Positions 51,801-63,584 of a DNA stretch of 64,000 bases are shown piece after piece; the stretch's first letter is position 1; every line of letters starts with the position of its first letter. This DNA is from Parus major (Eukaryota; Chordata; Aves; Passeriformes; Paridae), in contig NC_031778.1 of the NCBI RefSeq assembly GCF_001522545.3, forward strand, positions 24,285,171-24,349,170. Direction: 5' to 3'. The translations under genes and the position numbers were made by a program. A model generated the notes under the pieces. The model was not told the origin of the DNA, did not search any database, and was given only the letters and a program-made list of their open reading frames with translations.

Positions 51801-54800
51801 TGGCTTGAGAGGGAGAGCAATTTCGCTTGCTGTGGTGAAATTTCAGGTCTCTAAATCAAAATAGTCTTTCTTGCCTTTCACTTGTTTCCCCTACATGTTC
51901 TCGTGCTTACTAGGGTTGGTCCCTGCTTTTGTAAGATTTCTGTCAGAAGAGGAACTGAACCCTTCTTACACATGGTGTAGCTCAAGCACAGCTTATTGTC
52001 CATGGTTTGGAGAACTGTGCAGCTGCTTTAATTCCCTCAGCTTCAAATGGAATTATGTTTGCTCCTCCTGTGTAAAGGTACACCCCAGAGAAGATGGATC
52101 GCCGCACGCACTGGAGGAAGGGCTTCATGCAGGGCCACGTGAGCAGGCCAGAGAAGGAGGAGAAGGAGGAGATCTACAGGCAGCAGTGGCCAGGCTACCT
52201 AAGGCAGCTGCAGGGCAGGTTGGGCCCAAGTTTCTCTTCTGCTTTCAGTTTTCAGGCAGCTCTGAAGTGAGAACGACAAATTAGTGCTATATTGTGTTTC
52301 TGGGCTTTAATAATAGTGGCTGCTGTGGAAAATGGTGATGGAATTGCCTGTACAGTTTGCTGACAACCAGTGAAGTGCTTTAGAGACAGCAGGATTAGCT
52401 CCCTTTGCCTCTGAGTTGTTCAGGTTAAATTTCAGTTCATTACCTAAATACAAATTGTCAGTCCCTGGCTCATTGATGAGAAGGAGAGAGGCTGTGTTCA
52501 AAGATAGTTCAGTCATGACATGGAAGTTCTTCAAGTGTTCTGAACTGACAATGATCACACTGAGCTAACTGTGGAGGAGACTTTGGAGGAGCAGGAATTG
52601 CTCAGAGAACTGGGCTGGTTGGAGGTGGGTTGATGGCTGGGTGGCTCACTCAGAGCCAGGCAGCAGGAGCAGGAGCCCTGGCTTTGCAAGGGACCAGTGC
52701 CTGTGCTTTCCCTGCCACAGGTATTCAGCAAGTACAATTGATGCCCTGGAGATGATGGATGATGACAAGGTGGACCTGGACCTTGTAGCAGCACTCATCA
52801 GACACATTGTGCTGGAAGAGGAGGTACAGTGGGACTGAGCTGGGGGCAGTGACTTTGGATGGTCACACAGAAAGAAGGGACATTTTTGTTTGCTCTTCTA
52901 AGTAAGTGAACAGCTTTGAATTACTCTTACATTCAAATAAATACAGGCAGGTAGCTCTTTTATAGAAAAAAAAACCCTTGTTAGACTGTTCAGGCTGGGT
53001 CAGTGAGGTCTCAGATCTCACATTCCCACCATGTATCAGTGTGCGAGGAGCTGGCTCTCTGTGCAGTGTGTGATGTGTTCTGACCTCTCTTCCCTTCACT
53101 GCCTCTTTTCCCCATAGGATGGTGCAATTCTGGTGTTTCTGCCTGGCTGGGATAACATCAGCACTTTGCATGAGATCTTGATGTCTCAAGTCATGTTTAA
53201 GTCAGGTAAAACCCAAGCTCTGTGGGTGTTCTGGCAGTGGCACTGGGGGCAGAATCCTGCATGGGGTGGCTGCGATTGCACTGGATTCATTTTTTCCCTT
53301 GTGTCCTCTCCAAAGTGTTCAGCAGTTTTTGTGTGTCTGTGGTATCTTTCCTCTGCTAACAACAACTCATTTTTCTCAGTGTGGGAATGGCAATTGGAAG
53401 AACAATCTGACCTGCATCTTCTTCCTCTTGTCCTTTCCTGTTGCTGGGAGAACTCCCATCCAAAACTAAACTCCATTCTGTGTGTGCTGCCTCTGCACTT
53501 CATCCTTGAGCAGCTTCCCCTGCTTCCCCTGCTTTGCTGATAGTTCCCTTCAGTCCTGTTGATTTGAGAAGCCTTCTTGCAGACTCTCAAGTACTCTGTG
53601 TCTGTGTGACACACTTTAACTTGTCCTTTTGCATCTCTCACATTTCCATCTCACCTTAGCTGGGCTCTTGGCTGTTCAGATGGTGCCTTGCACTGTGCTT
53701 GCATGCATTCCATAGATGCAGAATTCCAGTTTATTGAAAGATTGAGTGTCAGTTTGTGTATTAAACTTGACCAGTCATTAAATAACTCCAGCATTGAAAA
53801 AGGAAGTCTAAATTGCTATACATAACTTCATATATTTTCTTGAACTCATCATGTCATAGCATCATAAAAAAGACCTTTATACCTTTATACTTTAGAATTT
53901 GCTATTATGCTACAAATACCTGTGATCTCAGAGCAAGAAGCAGTAGCCTGACTTGCAGCCTATTTTCTCTGTTCTGCATAATTGATTTAATAGATTTTCC
54001 TGTAAAATTGGAAGTTTCTGTGCTTACACCATATCTTTTACTGATTTTTAACTTTCAGATAGGTTTATTATCATACCTTTGCATTCACTGATGCCTACTG
54101 TTAACCAGACTCAGGTATGCTTCTCTTTTATTGCAATATTTCACAACTACAAAAAAGAAAAAGAATGAAGCACATGTTTGGTTTTGGCAAAGACATAAAT
54201 GGGCCCTGGATAATTACAGGTGTTCAAGAAGACCCTGCCAGGAGTGAGGAAAATCGTGATTGCAACCAATATTGCAGAGACCAGGTAAGTGCCTGCCTGC
54301 CCTGAGCCAGGAGGGCACACAGGAAGCTGTGTGTTTAACAAAAGAAATGGAAGTGATAAGTATAAACCTGTTTGATGTTTCCAAAAATATGTTTCTGTCT
54401 TTTATAACAGCTGTCTTTAGAAATATTTCTAGACTAAACAGAGTTTTCCTATAATTGTTTTAAACAATTCAACAAATACATTGTTTTGAACAATTAAACT
54501 ACAGGAATACTAAACAATTGCTAGAATGACTTGTACAGGATAATCTGAGCTGCCTGTCCTCTCTTCAGAATCCAAGCAGGGACTTCTGCCAGACCAAGGA
54601 GAATAAATCAGCTCTTTCTTGAGCTGCTCACTAACATAGTTCTTAATGAAATTCCAAAGACAGATTTTTAATTGCTGACTCTGTTTGGGAGGGAACAAAG
54701 AGAGGCCAAACCCAGTCCTAGGTCACACTTGTAAAAAGTTGCTTTTTTTTTCCTCTTTTTTTCCCAACAGCATCACAATCGATGACGTGGTGTTTGTAAT

Positions 54801-57800
54801 AGATGGGGGGAAGATAAAGGAGACTCACTTTGACACCCAGAACAACATCAGCACCATGGCAGCAGAGTGGGTCAGCAAAGCCAATGCCAAGCAGAGGAAG
54901 GGTCGAGCAGGAAGGTAGCAACAGTGGGGTGCTTAGGGAGGTTTGGGGATGTTGACTTTCCAGCAGTGATGAAGGTTCTTTATTATTTACATGTGCTGGC
55001 ATTTCTGCCTCCTGTTCCTGGGCAAGGAATGATTTCCTTCTCTTCCTAGGAAGTTGAATTGACTTGTGCTGGGTTTAACTCTAGTTTCCCTCCTATAGAA
55101 GAATATCCTGCATTTTATTTTAATTTTTTCACTGTTCTCACGCCTGATTTATGAGGCTGATACAGTAAAGTGGAAATGGTGTAAAAATTAATTTCTGTGT
55201 TCTCTATGCCTTTTTCCTGCTGATGGCTCTGTGTTTCAGAAGACTGACATGGCTTTTACAATTGAATGCATTTCAGTTCTAATTCCTTGAGCAGTTTTGG
55301 GAAGCTCTTTGTAAGCAAACAGAACCATAATGTCACAGTTTCATAGGGGAAAAAACCCCCCAGCAAGTGACCAAACTCCAAAGAATTGTTTCTTTAAATG
55401 ATTGCAGAGTTCAGCCAGGCCACTGTTACCACTTGTACAACGGACTGCGTGCCAGCCTCCTGGATGATTATCAGCTACCTGAGATCCTGAGGACACCCTT
55501 GGAAGAGCTCTGCTTACAGATCAAGGTAAATGGAGGAATCTTCAAATATATTTATTATTTACTTTTCCATTGGGATAAGTGGTTGAGACAGTAAGTTAAT
55601 GCAACTGTGAGCTTAGGGTGGTTAAACCAAACTTCTACTACACCAGAAATGCAGTATATTTAGCCAATAATGACAGCAACTTTTGTAAATGCATGTTTGT
55701 ATCTGGGTGCACCAAACCCAGGGGAAATAGAATTATCTGGTATCAATAGAAGGTGAAGTCCACTAACAAAAATTTGAGCTGTGCTGACCCCCAAATATCA
55801 CATACCATTCAATCAGAGAATCTTCAGTGAGAATGCCAGTGAGTCAATTTATGTGATTTCTTAAAGGAATTTTAATACAAAGTAGTTTTAGGACTGGTGT
55901 GAATTTCCCTTTTTGACAGTTTGCATTGAATTCCTTATGCAAGCAGAAGGAATGCCATGTATGTGTGAACTGAGTGAAGAGTAGATCCTTCTGCTACAAA
56001 TTTCATCACTAATACATTGTTTTTGTCCCAAGTTTTTAACTAAAGAAACTCCAACTCAAGCTGTGAATTACTCACACTATTTCAATGAGTGTGGTTACTG
56101 CTAACCAGTTTTAGGCAACAGTCTTTTTCTGGTTGTTGTAAGCTTTTGTTGTGATTTTTCTTTCAGATCCTGAAGCTTGGTGGAATTGCCAATTTTCTGA
56201 GCAAACTGATGGACCCCCCATCTCGTGATGCTGTGATGTTGGCCATAAATCACCTCATGGAGCTGGTAGGGCGTTGCTTCATGTGCAGGATTGTGTGTTC
56301 AGAGCTGTGGCACCCCTTGGCCTTGATGTCATTGTTCCCTTGGGTGCTGGGCAAGGAGAGGTTCATGGCACCTCAGTTCTGCTTGCTCCAGTGATAACTG
56401 TAGAAATGAATTGTAGCCACAAATAGGAACACCTGGTTTGGATATTGGTGGGTGATATCCGTGTTCCAGTGGCTTTTCTGAGGAAACCCTCCCCATTTCA
56501 CATGGCATGTTTGTTCTTTCCTTTGTGCCCTTGTCGTGGCAGAATGCTCTGGACAGGCAGGAGGAGCTGACTCCCCTGGGTGTCCACCTGGCACGGCTGC
56601 CTGTGGAGCCACACATCGGGAAGATGATCCTGTTTGGAGCCTTGTTCTGCTGCCTGGACCCCGTGCTGACCATTGCAGCCAGCCTCAGCTTCAAGGACCC
56701 TTTTGTCATCCCTCTGGTAAAGTCTCACAGATGACAATTCCATGTAGGAGTTTAAGAATCTCAGGAGGATGCTGGGACTTAGTGAGGTGTTAGAGTTTAA
56801 GAGCACTTTCATCAATGTCATGGTAATTACATTTTTACTATTGAGATTGCCCTTGCATACTATGAGTTAGCATTTTTCCTGTGGAGTATTGGAAATAACT
56901 ATAATTTTCATGTGTTCTGTACAAAGTACTGCTGTACAGATGTACCTGAATTTGGAAGAGAACTGTCATGTCAGTCTGGATATTATATAGGTTCTGATTT
57001 TTAGGGCAAAGAGAAAATCGCAGATGCAAGAAGAAAAGAGCTGTCAAAGAACTCAAAGAGCGACCATCTGACTGTGGTGAATGCTTTCACTGTAAGCATG
57101 TTTTTGTGTGGGTTTTATTTATTTTCTAGAATTTTAATTTGGATAATATAGATGATCCTAAGGGAGAAGCTGATTAGTTTTTGCTTTGTAGGCTTTTTTT
57201 GTTTGGCTTCTACAGAAACATAAAACCAAACTGATTTTCATCTAATTGGTTGTTGCATAATCTTGTCTCCAGGCTCAGTAACCTGATTTCTGGTGGACAA
57301 GTCTGAAAAGGACAAAGGAAACATGGTGTTACAGTTACCTTGCTGCAGGTTGTGAATAAAGTTGTTCATTCTTGTCTTTCTGGGCTCTGCAAGAGGCTGG
57401 AGCCAACTTCAGAAGTGTTGGACATTGTGGTGTATTGTGTTGGGGTGAGGAGAGGAGGAAATAAATGGCCTGGAAAACACAGTTACTGCCCAGAACTGCT
57501 AATTACAGCAAAGGGTGCTCTGGCAAACACAGCCAGGTGTCACTGCCCGCCAGGGAAAAAGCAAGGCTGTGATTCAACGTGTTGTGAAGTTGTGTTTTTC
57601 TGCACTGTGGTGTGTGCACATATACAGAGAGATGAAAGGATTTACTTTCTCCCTGGCAGGGAACCTGTTAGAGTTGTTTGTTGACCTCCAGTTCTCGGTG
57701 TCCCTAAGTTTGTAGTGTGTGTTCCCTTACAAACAAACACCTTGGAACTGTGGTTCTCATTCCTAGGGCTGGGAAGAGGCTCGGAGTTGTGGCTTCAGGA

Positions 57801-60218
57801 ATGAGAAGGACTATTGCTGGGAATATTTCCTGTCCTCAAATACCATGCAGGTAAGAGCATCCTGCCAGGTTCAGACAGGATCCCGTGTGTGGGGAAGAGG
57901 CAGAGCCTTTGGCACAGCATCATTCTGGGACAATTTCTGTTGTTTCCTAGATGCTGCATAACATGAAAGGACAGTTTGCTGAGCATCTCCTTGCAGCTGG
58001 GTTTGTCAATAGCAGAAACCCCAAGGATCCCAAATCTAACACCAACTCAGGTAACCGTGGAGGGAAAGGAATTTATCCCAGCTGAAATCTCAGCTTGCAG
58101 AGCTGCCTCACTTATTTTGCTGTCTCCTGCAGGTAATGAGAAGCTGCTCAAAGCAGTCATCTGTGCTGGCCTCTATCCCAAAGTGGCAAAGATCCGGCCC
58201 AGCTTCAGCAAAAAGAGAAAAATGTGAGGGTTTGGTTTAATCTTGGATTGTGTTTGGGGTGTTTTCTACATGGCATAATTTGGCAAGGTGAAGCATTGGC
58301 CTGAGTGCATGAATGAATCTCACTTTAGAGTTTGAGTCATGGCTGTGCATTACTTCCTTTGAGAAGGGTGGGATTGTTGATTTTTTAACGTCTGGATTCT
58401 TGCTAACACCTGAAATAATTTGTGTGCCCTTACCATGCCATGGATAATGTTACAACAGCTCAGAAGCACTGTTTGAAAGGGGTTCAAACCCTGTCACTTC
58501 TGGTTATTTGGGAAGAGAGACCCCAGGGATCCCCGTCTGTTGATTTATCACTTCTTGTACTATCAGATTTTTGTTGTTTTTTCTTTGAAGGGTGAAAGTT
58601 TGCACCAAGACAGATGGATCAGTTAATATCCATCCCAAATCTGTGAACGTGGAGGAAACCGAGTTCCATTACAACTGGCTCGTGTACCATTTGAAGATGA
58701 GGACCAGCAGTGTGAGTCAGGGCTGTGCTTGTGGGATTTATTTATTATCCCTTTTTCAATGAGGCTGGATCAGGGTTCAGAGGGGATGAGAACAGCCTTT
58801 GTTCTGTGCCCTTCCTGTCCAGGGCCATTCCTTGTACAGCCCATCAGATTATGTCCTTTGTGATACTGGGGGTATTGTACCACAAATAATGAACTTCTTT
58901 TGTTTACTTCTTGGGGGTTTTTTTTGGAGGATTTGGGGTTTTTGAAGGTCTGGCAATAACAGGTGTAAATTCTTTTACTTTAGTTTATTTTTTTTTTATT
59001 TCAATCCATTCTTAACACTTCTCAATATGCTGACATTTTTTCCTCTCATTGTTATGAAGCATCTGGTTTGATTTCACCACTGTGTGAAAGACTGGAGGAC
59101 TTGGGACCATTTTTGCCCTTGTTCAGTCTGATTTCATGTAACTTTTTTTGAACTGAATTGCTTCATGCATCTTCAGAATTTGTAACTGAGTAAGGAACTT
59201 CTGGAATTCTGTAGGAGTGTCATTAAGTATTACTGAGGGCACTTGGGGCATTTTGAGGGTGATCAGACAATTCTGTTGTTGTGCAGATTTACCTGTATGA
59301 CTGTACAGAGGTGTCTCCATACTGCCTCTTGTTCTTTGGAGGGGATATATCCATTCAGAAGGATAAGGACCAGGACACCATCGCTGTGGATGAGTGGATT
59401 GTGTTCCAGTCTCCAGAAAAAATAGCAAACTTGGTCAAGGTGACTGTTTCAAAATAATGTACCTGGAAAGCTCAGTGTAACATTGGTTCTACTTATACAC
59501 TTAATCTAGATTTGATATTCCTTTGTGCCTATTGATTCCTCACTCAGGGAGATGTTTGAAATGCACTCCTGGTGAGCAGTTCAAGCACACAAAGTAAACA
59601 AGAGAGATTTAATTTTGCTGAGAAGCTGTAGGATGACCTGGCCAATCCAGGAAATAGCCACATGGATATGGAAACATCAGAGTGGGGCTCCTCAGTTAAT
59701 AATGTTAATGGGTTCCATAGAACTGTTTAATTTTAAATCCCTGAAATCATACCTGACTCTTTTTTTTTAAATTTTATTTTTATTTTAAGCCAGTCTTTTT
59801 AATCCTGAAATAGTCAGCTAAGTGCTGGGGGTGCTGTTAGAGGCATCACATCCAGAGCTGGTAGTCTCTCATCAAAGAGACTGGGTTTTGAGAGACAGTG
59901 TTTGATCCTGAAAACAGCAATGTGGAAATGAACTGATGGGAGAGCAGAGGGCCCGAGGCTCTGGAACCTCTCCCTTGATGCTGTGTGTAGCTCTAACTGC
60001 CCATCTCTTTCCTTTTTCACAACACTTTCCAGAAATTGAGACAAGAACTTGATGATCTTCTACAAGAAAAAATAGAAAGCCCCCATCCCGTGGACTGGAA
60101 TGATATTAAAAGCAGGGATACAGCAGTGCTGACAGCTATTATAGACTTAATCACCACGCAGGAGAACGAGGGCGTCAGGAACTTCGCGCCGCGGTTCCAG
60201 GGCGAGCGCTACAGCTGA
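45659..60218 (+). CDS. DHX36: DHX36 (RHAU/G4R1), DEAH-box G-quadruplex helicase (25 coding exons, 983 aa)
   Basis: ATP-dependent 3'-to-5' helicase that unwinds G-quadruplex DNA and RNA and binds AU-rich mRNAs; nuclear and cytoplasmic. Exons: 45659-45862, 46044-46165, 47079-47280, 47927-47965, 49087-49257, 49727-49806, 50649-50723, 50850-51016, 51570-51651, 52078-52218, 52721-52823, 53118-53205, 54059-54114, 54220-54284, 54771-54914, 55408-55525, 56167-56265, 56543-56716, 57005-57091, 57767-57850, 57951-58050, 58133-58223, 58591-58711, 59287-59439, 60033-60218. Every junction keeps frame. Start ATG has a strong context (G at -3 and +4). Gly/Arg-rich N-tail, then the G4-recognition motif at about 41-57; Walker A GETGCGKT 205-212; DEIH 309-312; SAT 341-343; TNIAETS 526-532; QRKGRAGR 573-580; then winged-helix, ratchet and OB-like domains. 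Human is 1008 aa; the difference lies mainly in the N-tail and the linker before the helicase core. Intron 9 is GC-AG. No sign of pseudogenisation. Confidence 0.98.
46812..46977 (+). mobile_element. CR1 LINE 3' fragment in DHX36 intron 2
   Basis: 'ggatccctggcagtgcccaa', 'ggtgtccctgccatggcagg' and 'taacccaaaccattcc' identify the CR1 3' region in + orientation. It ends about 100 bases before the exon 3 acceptor and its tail is slightly eroded. Confidence 0.93.
49087..49257 (+). CDS. DHX36: DHX36 exon 5: Walker A and motif Ia
   Basis: Residues 190-246. Holds the ATP-binding loop GETGCGKT (205-212) and '[11 protein letters not shown]' (motif Ia). Consensus acceptor and 'gtgagt' donor. Confidence 0.97.
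50850..51016 (+). CDS. DHX36: DHX36 exon 8: DEIH box and SAT motif
   Basis: Residues 298-353. The Walker B motif DEIH (309-312) places the protein in the DEAH/RHA group. SAT (341-343) couples ATP hydrolysis to unwinding. Ends one base into a codon before 'gtaggt'. Confidence 0.97.
51570..51651 (+). CDS. DHX36: DHX36 exon 9, followed by GC-AG intron
   Basis: Encodes '[20 protein letters not shown]' and ends '...TTG AG' before 'gcaagt'. The reading frame joins only if the exon ends at 51651 and the next begins at 52078, so a GC donor is required. The donor context AG|GCAAGT is the strong consensus known for GC-AG introns. Confidence 0.93.
52078..52218 (+). CDS. DHX36: DHX36 exon 10: insert between the RecA domains
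   Basis: Encodes the basic, Glu/Arg-rich segment around '[20 protein letters not shown]'. Preceded by acceptor 'taaag' and followed by the weak donor 'gttggg', so both introns flanking this exon have non-optimal donors. Confidence 0.92.
54220..54284 (+). CDS. DHX36: DHX36 exon 14: motif V
   Basis: Residues 511-531 with the start of TNIAETS (526-532), the motif that contacts nucleic acid and links it to the ATP site. Ends two bases into the Ser codon. Confidence 0.96.
54771..54914 (+). CDS. DHX36: DHX36 exon 15: second RecA domain and motif VI
   Basis: Residues 532-580, ending in QRKGRAGR (573-580), whose arginines sense ATP. Preceded by a long T/C tract and 'cccaacag'. Confidence 0.97.
56543..56716 (+). 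CDS. DHX36: DHX36 exon 18: helicase-associated (ratchet) domain
   Basis: 58 codons, including '[20 protein letters not shown]' and '[18 protein letters not shown]', the best-conserved part of the HA2 domain that all DEAH/RHA helicases share. Confidence 0.97.
58591..58711 (+). CDS. DHX36: DHX36 exon 23: OB-like domain
   Basis: Encodes '[20 protein letters not shown]', part of the OB-like fold (DUF1605) that helps hold the G-quadruplex substrate. Continues into exon 24 ('[19 protein letters not shown]'). Confidence 0.96.
60033..60218 (+). CDS. DHX36: DHX36 exon 25: C-terminus
   Basis: Last 61 residues with the conserved '[16 protein letters not shown]' segment and terminal 'PRFQGERYS', then TGA at 60216. 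Confidence 0.97.
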   Translation, partial: KLRQELDDLLQEKIESPHPVDWNDIKSRDTAVLTAIIDLITTQENEGVRNFAPRFQGERYS

Positions 60219-60660
60219 CACACTTCACCCAGGCCAGCCCAGTCGCCTTCTTTTTTATAGCAATTCTTTAGCTAGAGGAACAACTTTTGTAGGGTAAGCT
60301 GGTAATCTCCTCATCCTGAGGAGCAGTTTTGAGGAGCTAGTTGGCAGTATGTGCACGTGCATGTGTTCTGTGCTCGGTGTAGCTTTGTGAGGGAGAGAAC
60401 GGCAGTTGTTGGGTGGTGTAAAGTTCTTGTCCTGCTGTAGCTGTTTTCTTTGGGATTTTTACCCATCAGGTTACAAATATTAAAAACAACCTGCTAAAAT
60501 ACTGCTTAGTAATACCTAAACTGTTTTGGGTTTTTTTTTTTAATGGGGTGCGGTAATTATACTTGCTGTGTTATTCCAGCTATGCAGCAGTCTGCTCACC
60601 AACACTTCCACAGAAGATAATTACAGCTTAATTAAACTAAACTTGAAAACACATGTTGAA
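60219..60660 (+). other. DHX36 3' UTR
   Basis: AT-rich sequence after the TGA up to the likely cleavage site just past an ATTAAA at 60631-60636, which is followed by GT-rich DNA ('tgttgaatttgtatggtggg'). An earlier ATTAAA at 60479 could also be used. No AATAAA is present before about 61,340, so the UTR may extend further. Confidence 0.6.
60631..60636 (+). terminator. Likely DHX36 polyadenylation signal ATTAAA
   Basis: The commonest variant hexamer, with GT-rich sequence 25-40 bases downstream. Chosen over the copy at 60479 because of that downstream element. Confidence 0.5.
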
Positions 60661-61335
60661 TTTGTATGGTGGGAGGAAACAATCTTCAGAAATTCTTCTC
60701 CTTTTCTGCATTTCATCCCATTCAATTAATCTTCCTTTGCTTTCTGTCCCCATCCATCATCACTACTGACTGAAATTACAGATTACAGAAAGCATGGTTA
60801 GATAAAAGTCATGTTGGGTTATATGTTAAGGTTTCATTTCATTTGAGTTGTTTTCTTTGGTTTTTTTTAAGAAGTTCATGTATGGGTTATAGTATTCCAT
60901 TAAGAATCTTTTTTTTGCAAGTCTTATTTCAACTGTTCTCAATGTTTTGAATGTTGTTCTGTTTTGAATGATCTCCAGCTATGGAAGAATATTTGAATAA
61001 CAAAGTTTGTTAAGGATTTCGAGGCTTATCCTTGAGAAAAAAAAGCCTGGAAATAGAACTTTTCTCCCTTCTTTGGTGTTTTCCTCGTTTTTTTTTTCTG
61101 CAAAAATAACTTTAATCATCAGCAGGAGGATTTATGTGCTTTTTCCCGAAGAAATCAGAGCAGCTCAGGTGAAACGTGTAAGTGGAAGTTACTGGCTAGG
61201 CTGTGCTTTCCATTGGGTTAACAAGGGATGATGGAGCGTGTGAAGCTCCTCACTGCCGGCTGCACAACACTGACACATGGTTTAACCCCGCTGCGCACCT
61301 CCTGCGACTGTTCCACCCTCAGGTGTTTTAAATGA
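60661..61335. other. Between DHX36 3' UTR and CpG island
   Basis: AT-rich with several T runs (for example 61089-61098). May include an extended DHX36 3' UTR. No gene recognised. Confidence 0.5.
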
Positions 61336-61810
61336 CGAGGCGGAGGAGGAGAATCGCCCTGCTCCGGGGGCTGGGGGTGCCGGAGGGAGTCTGAGGAGGG
61401 GGAAAAGAGACCCCGGCGGCCGCGGGGAGGGTGGAGCCAGGCCCGGAGCGTTCTCCGGGGGCCAGCGGGGCTGTGAGGGCAGCGAGGCTGCGGCAGGACC
61501 GGCGGGGACAGCTCCGGGACCCGCCGGGGCTCGGCTCAGCGGGGCTGTGAGGGCAGCGAGGCTGCGGCAGGACCGGGCGAGAACGGCTCCGGGACCCTCC
61601 GCTCCGAGGACGCTTGCTGGAGGTAAGCCCCGGACTCAAAGGGGAGAGAAAAGGGGACTAAATTGGTGATAACTGTGTGGAAATAAGAACGAAAAAATTT
61701 GTAGTGCGGAATTTCTGTGCTGGAAACAATGGGCGTCGCTGGGGCATGAGGGAACAAAATGGCGCCCTGTCCTGAGGGGCGGCGCTGAGCCCGGGCTGGG
61801 CGGGCTGTTC
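61336..61810 (+). promoter_or_regulatory. CpG island with possible first exon
   Basis: CpG-dense DNA between two convergent genes. A consensus donor 'ggaggtaagc' (GT at 61623) would end a GC-rich first exon on the + strand. A YY1-like 'aaaatggcgcc' begins at 61757. No start codon or coding frame was recognised, so a promoter for a noncoding transcript antisense to the downstream gene is the simplest reading; an orphan CpG island is the alternative. Confidence 0.45.
61463..61602. repeat. 74-bp tandem duplication in CpG island
   Basis: 'cagcggggctgtgagggcag' begins at 61463 and again at 61537. The two copies share most bases through 'ctccgggaccc'. Confidence 0.92.
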
Positions 61811-61820
61811 TGCCTCACAA

Positions 61821-61864
61821 ATCGGTGCTTTATTGAAGAAAAATCGGTGCTTTATTGAGGAAAA
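61821..61864. repeat. 22-bp tandem duplication with reverse-strand AATAAA
   Basis: 'atcggtgctttattga' occurs at 61821 and 61843. Read on the minus strand each copy holds TCAATAAAGC, that is, two AATAAA hexamers 22 bases apart. Confidence 0.9.
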
Positions 61865-61869
61865 AGAGG

Positions 61870-63150
61870 CCGTGGTGCTGCTATTGGCGTAGCTGAATTA
61901 AATGTAACAAAATACAGGCTGGCACATGGTACCTGCATTATTTTCCTTGTTAATGATTTTTGCAGTACTTAGAAGACATGATGGTTAATTTCTTAATAAT
62001 GCAAAAGGGGGGGCAAAAGGAAATGACAATGGTAGAGCCTAGATAAAAATTGTAGTTTCAGTTGAAGATTAATTCCCTCAAACATTGTGGAGGCTCAGGG
62101 TCAGCAGTGGCATGAGGGCCTTCCCCAGAAGAAACACTCAGAGGGGTCACAGGTAGAGGTTAGGAAGTTATTGAACTGTAAATAGTGATACTGTTGTACT
62201 TTTTCACAGTGCTTAAAGCACACAGCCTAGCATACTCTTCTATGCACGAAGGTACCAGAAACTTCTGTGTTCTTCAGAGTTTGCAAATGAGCATAAATGG
62301 TAGGGGTGCTTGCTTCAGGTTAATTTTTCCTTGCTAGCGTGTGTGATGCTGTGTTCAGATTTTTATTTTTATTTATTTTATGAGTGTTATTCCAGGTATG
62401 GCTGAGCAAGCCCAGGGTCTGTGGTGGCCCAGGGGTGTGCAGGGCCCACAGCCAGGACAGCGGACCCTGCCTGCCCCCTGGGATGTCCCAGGCCATCATG
62501 CTCAGGATAAAACAGGGAAGGGGGGATCTTTGGAGTGCTGCCATTTGTCCTCTCAAAAACTTCAGCAGATACAGATGTATTTGTTATGTTGCAGGGCTGG
62601 TATACAGCAACAGAAAGGTCACATAAGGTGTGCCATGACTGCCAGGTTCCAGTCAGGTGGGCACTGGATTTCTGAACAGGTGCCCATGTGGAGCCACCAG
62701 AGACATGCAGGCACCTCGACTCACTTGGAGATGGCAACTCAGAGCCTTTTGGCAATTTGCTTCCTGATTAGGGAAGTTACAGAAGGAAGGGGACACACAT
62801 TCCATGTCTTGCAAAAATGAGAGCTGATTTTACAGTAATAAACTCCCAGCTGACTTGTGTCAGTGCTGGGCTTCTAATTAAAAAGGCGGTACTGATGTAA
62901 AGCCCACCCCCAGTTAAAAAGTGTGTCTGTGTGTGTTTGAAGTGTACAGGGGCTGATGAAGGACTTGGGTTGTCAGCTGATTTCCTTTGCAATAGCAGTG
63001 CTAATAGAGAAGTCAGTGTTAAAAACAACTTTTTGTTTTTTGCTAATGAAATTAGTGTGGAGTGGCTGAGCTCCCCTCGCTGGGCTCCAGGGACAGGAGG
63101 CTGGGAAATAACAGTTAAAGCTGGGGTTTGGACTGGGCACAAGGAGGCAG
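61870..63150. other. Intergenic, no gene supported
   Basis: Unique-looking DNA with short open frames (longest 146 codons at 62380-62820 on the + strand) lacking any recognisable domain. Could hold the body of a transcript starting at the CpG island. Confidence 0.45.
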
Positions 63151-63159
63151 AACTGCCTG

Positions 63160-63312
63160 GGGAAGGCACAGCCCCTGGAACAGGCACCCTGCAGAGGTGG
63201 GGATGTGGCTCTGAGGGTGTTTAAGAACACTCAGGAACGGGATTTAACACGGGATCAGCCCTGAGGGGGTTGGACTGCACATGGCTGTAGGTCCCTTCCA
63301 GATGAACTGTGC
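63160..63312 (+). mobile_element. Possible CR1-like fragment
   Basis: 'ggttggactgcacatgg' followed by 'taggtcccttccagatgaac' recalls the CR1 3' end ('ggttggactcgatgatct', 'ggtcccttccaacc'). Strongly diverged; the family is uncertain. Confidence 0.4.
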
Positions 63313-63584
63313 TAAACCCTCTGGGCAATGAAGACTTTTTCCCATCTCCCTCTTAAATGGTGTCTCAGCAAGGAGATGCTGTCCCAGGCCATTGCTCCAA
63401 GACCAACAAATAAATGGGATCTCTGACAGATGAAGCAGGACACAGGATGGTGCTATTTATCTTACAGAAGAGGAAAAATTAAATTGCCAGTGTTTGCTGA
63501 AGAGATTTAATTTGTCTGACAAAAATGACAACAGCAACTGGCAGCTTTATGGCATTTAAAAAAAACCCAAAACTTTTTTTTAGT

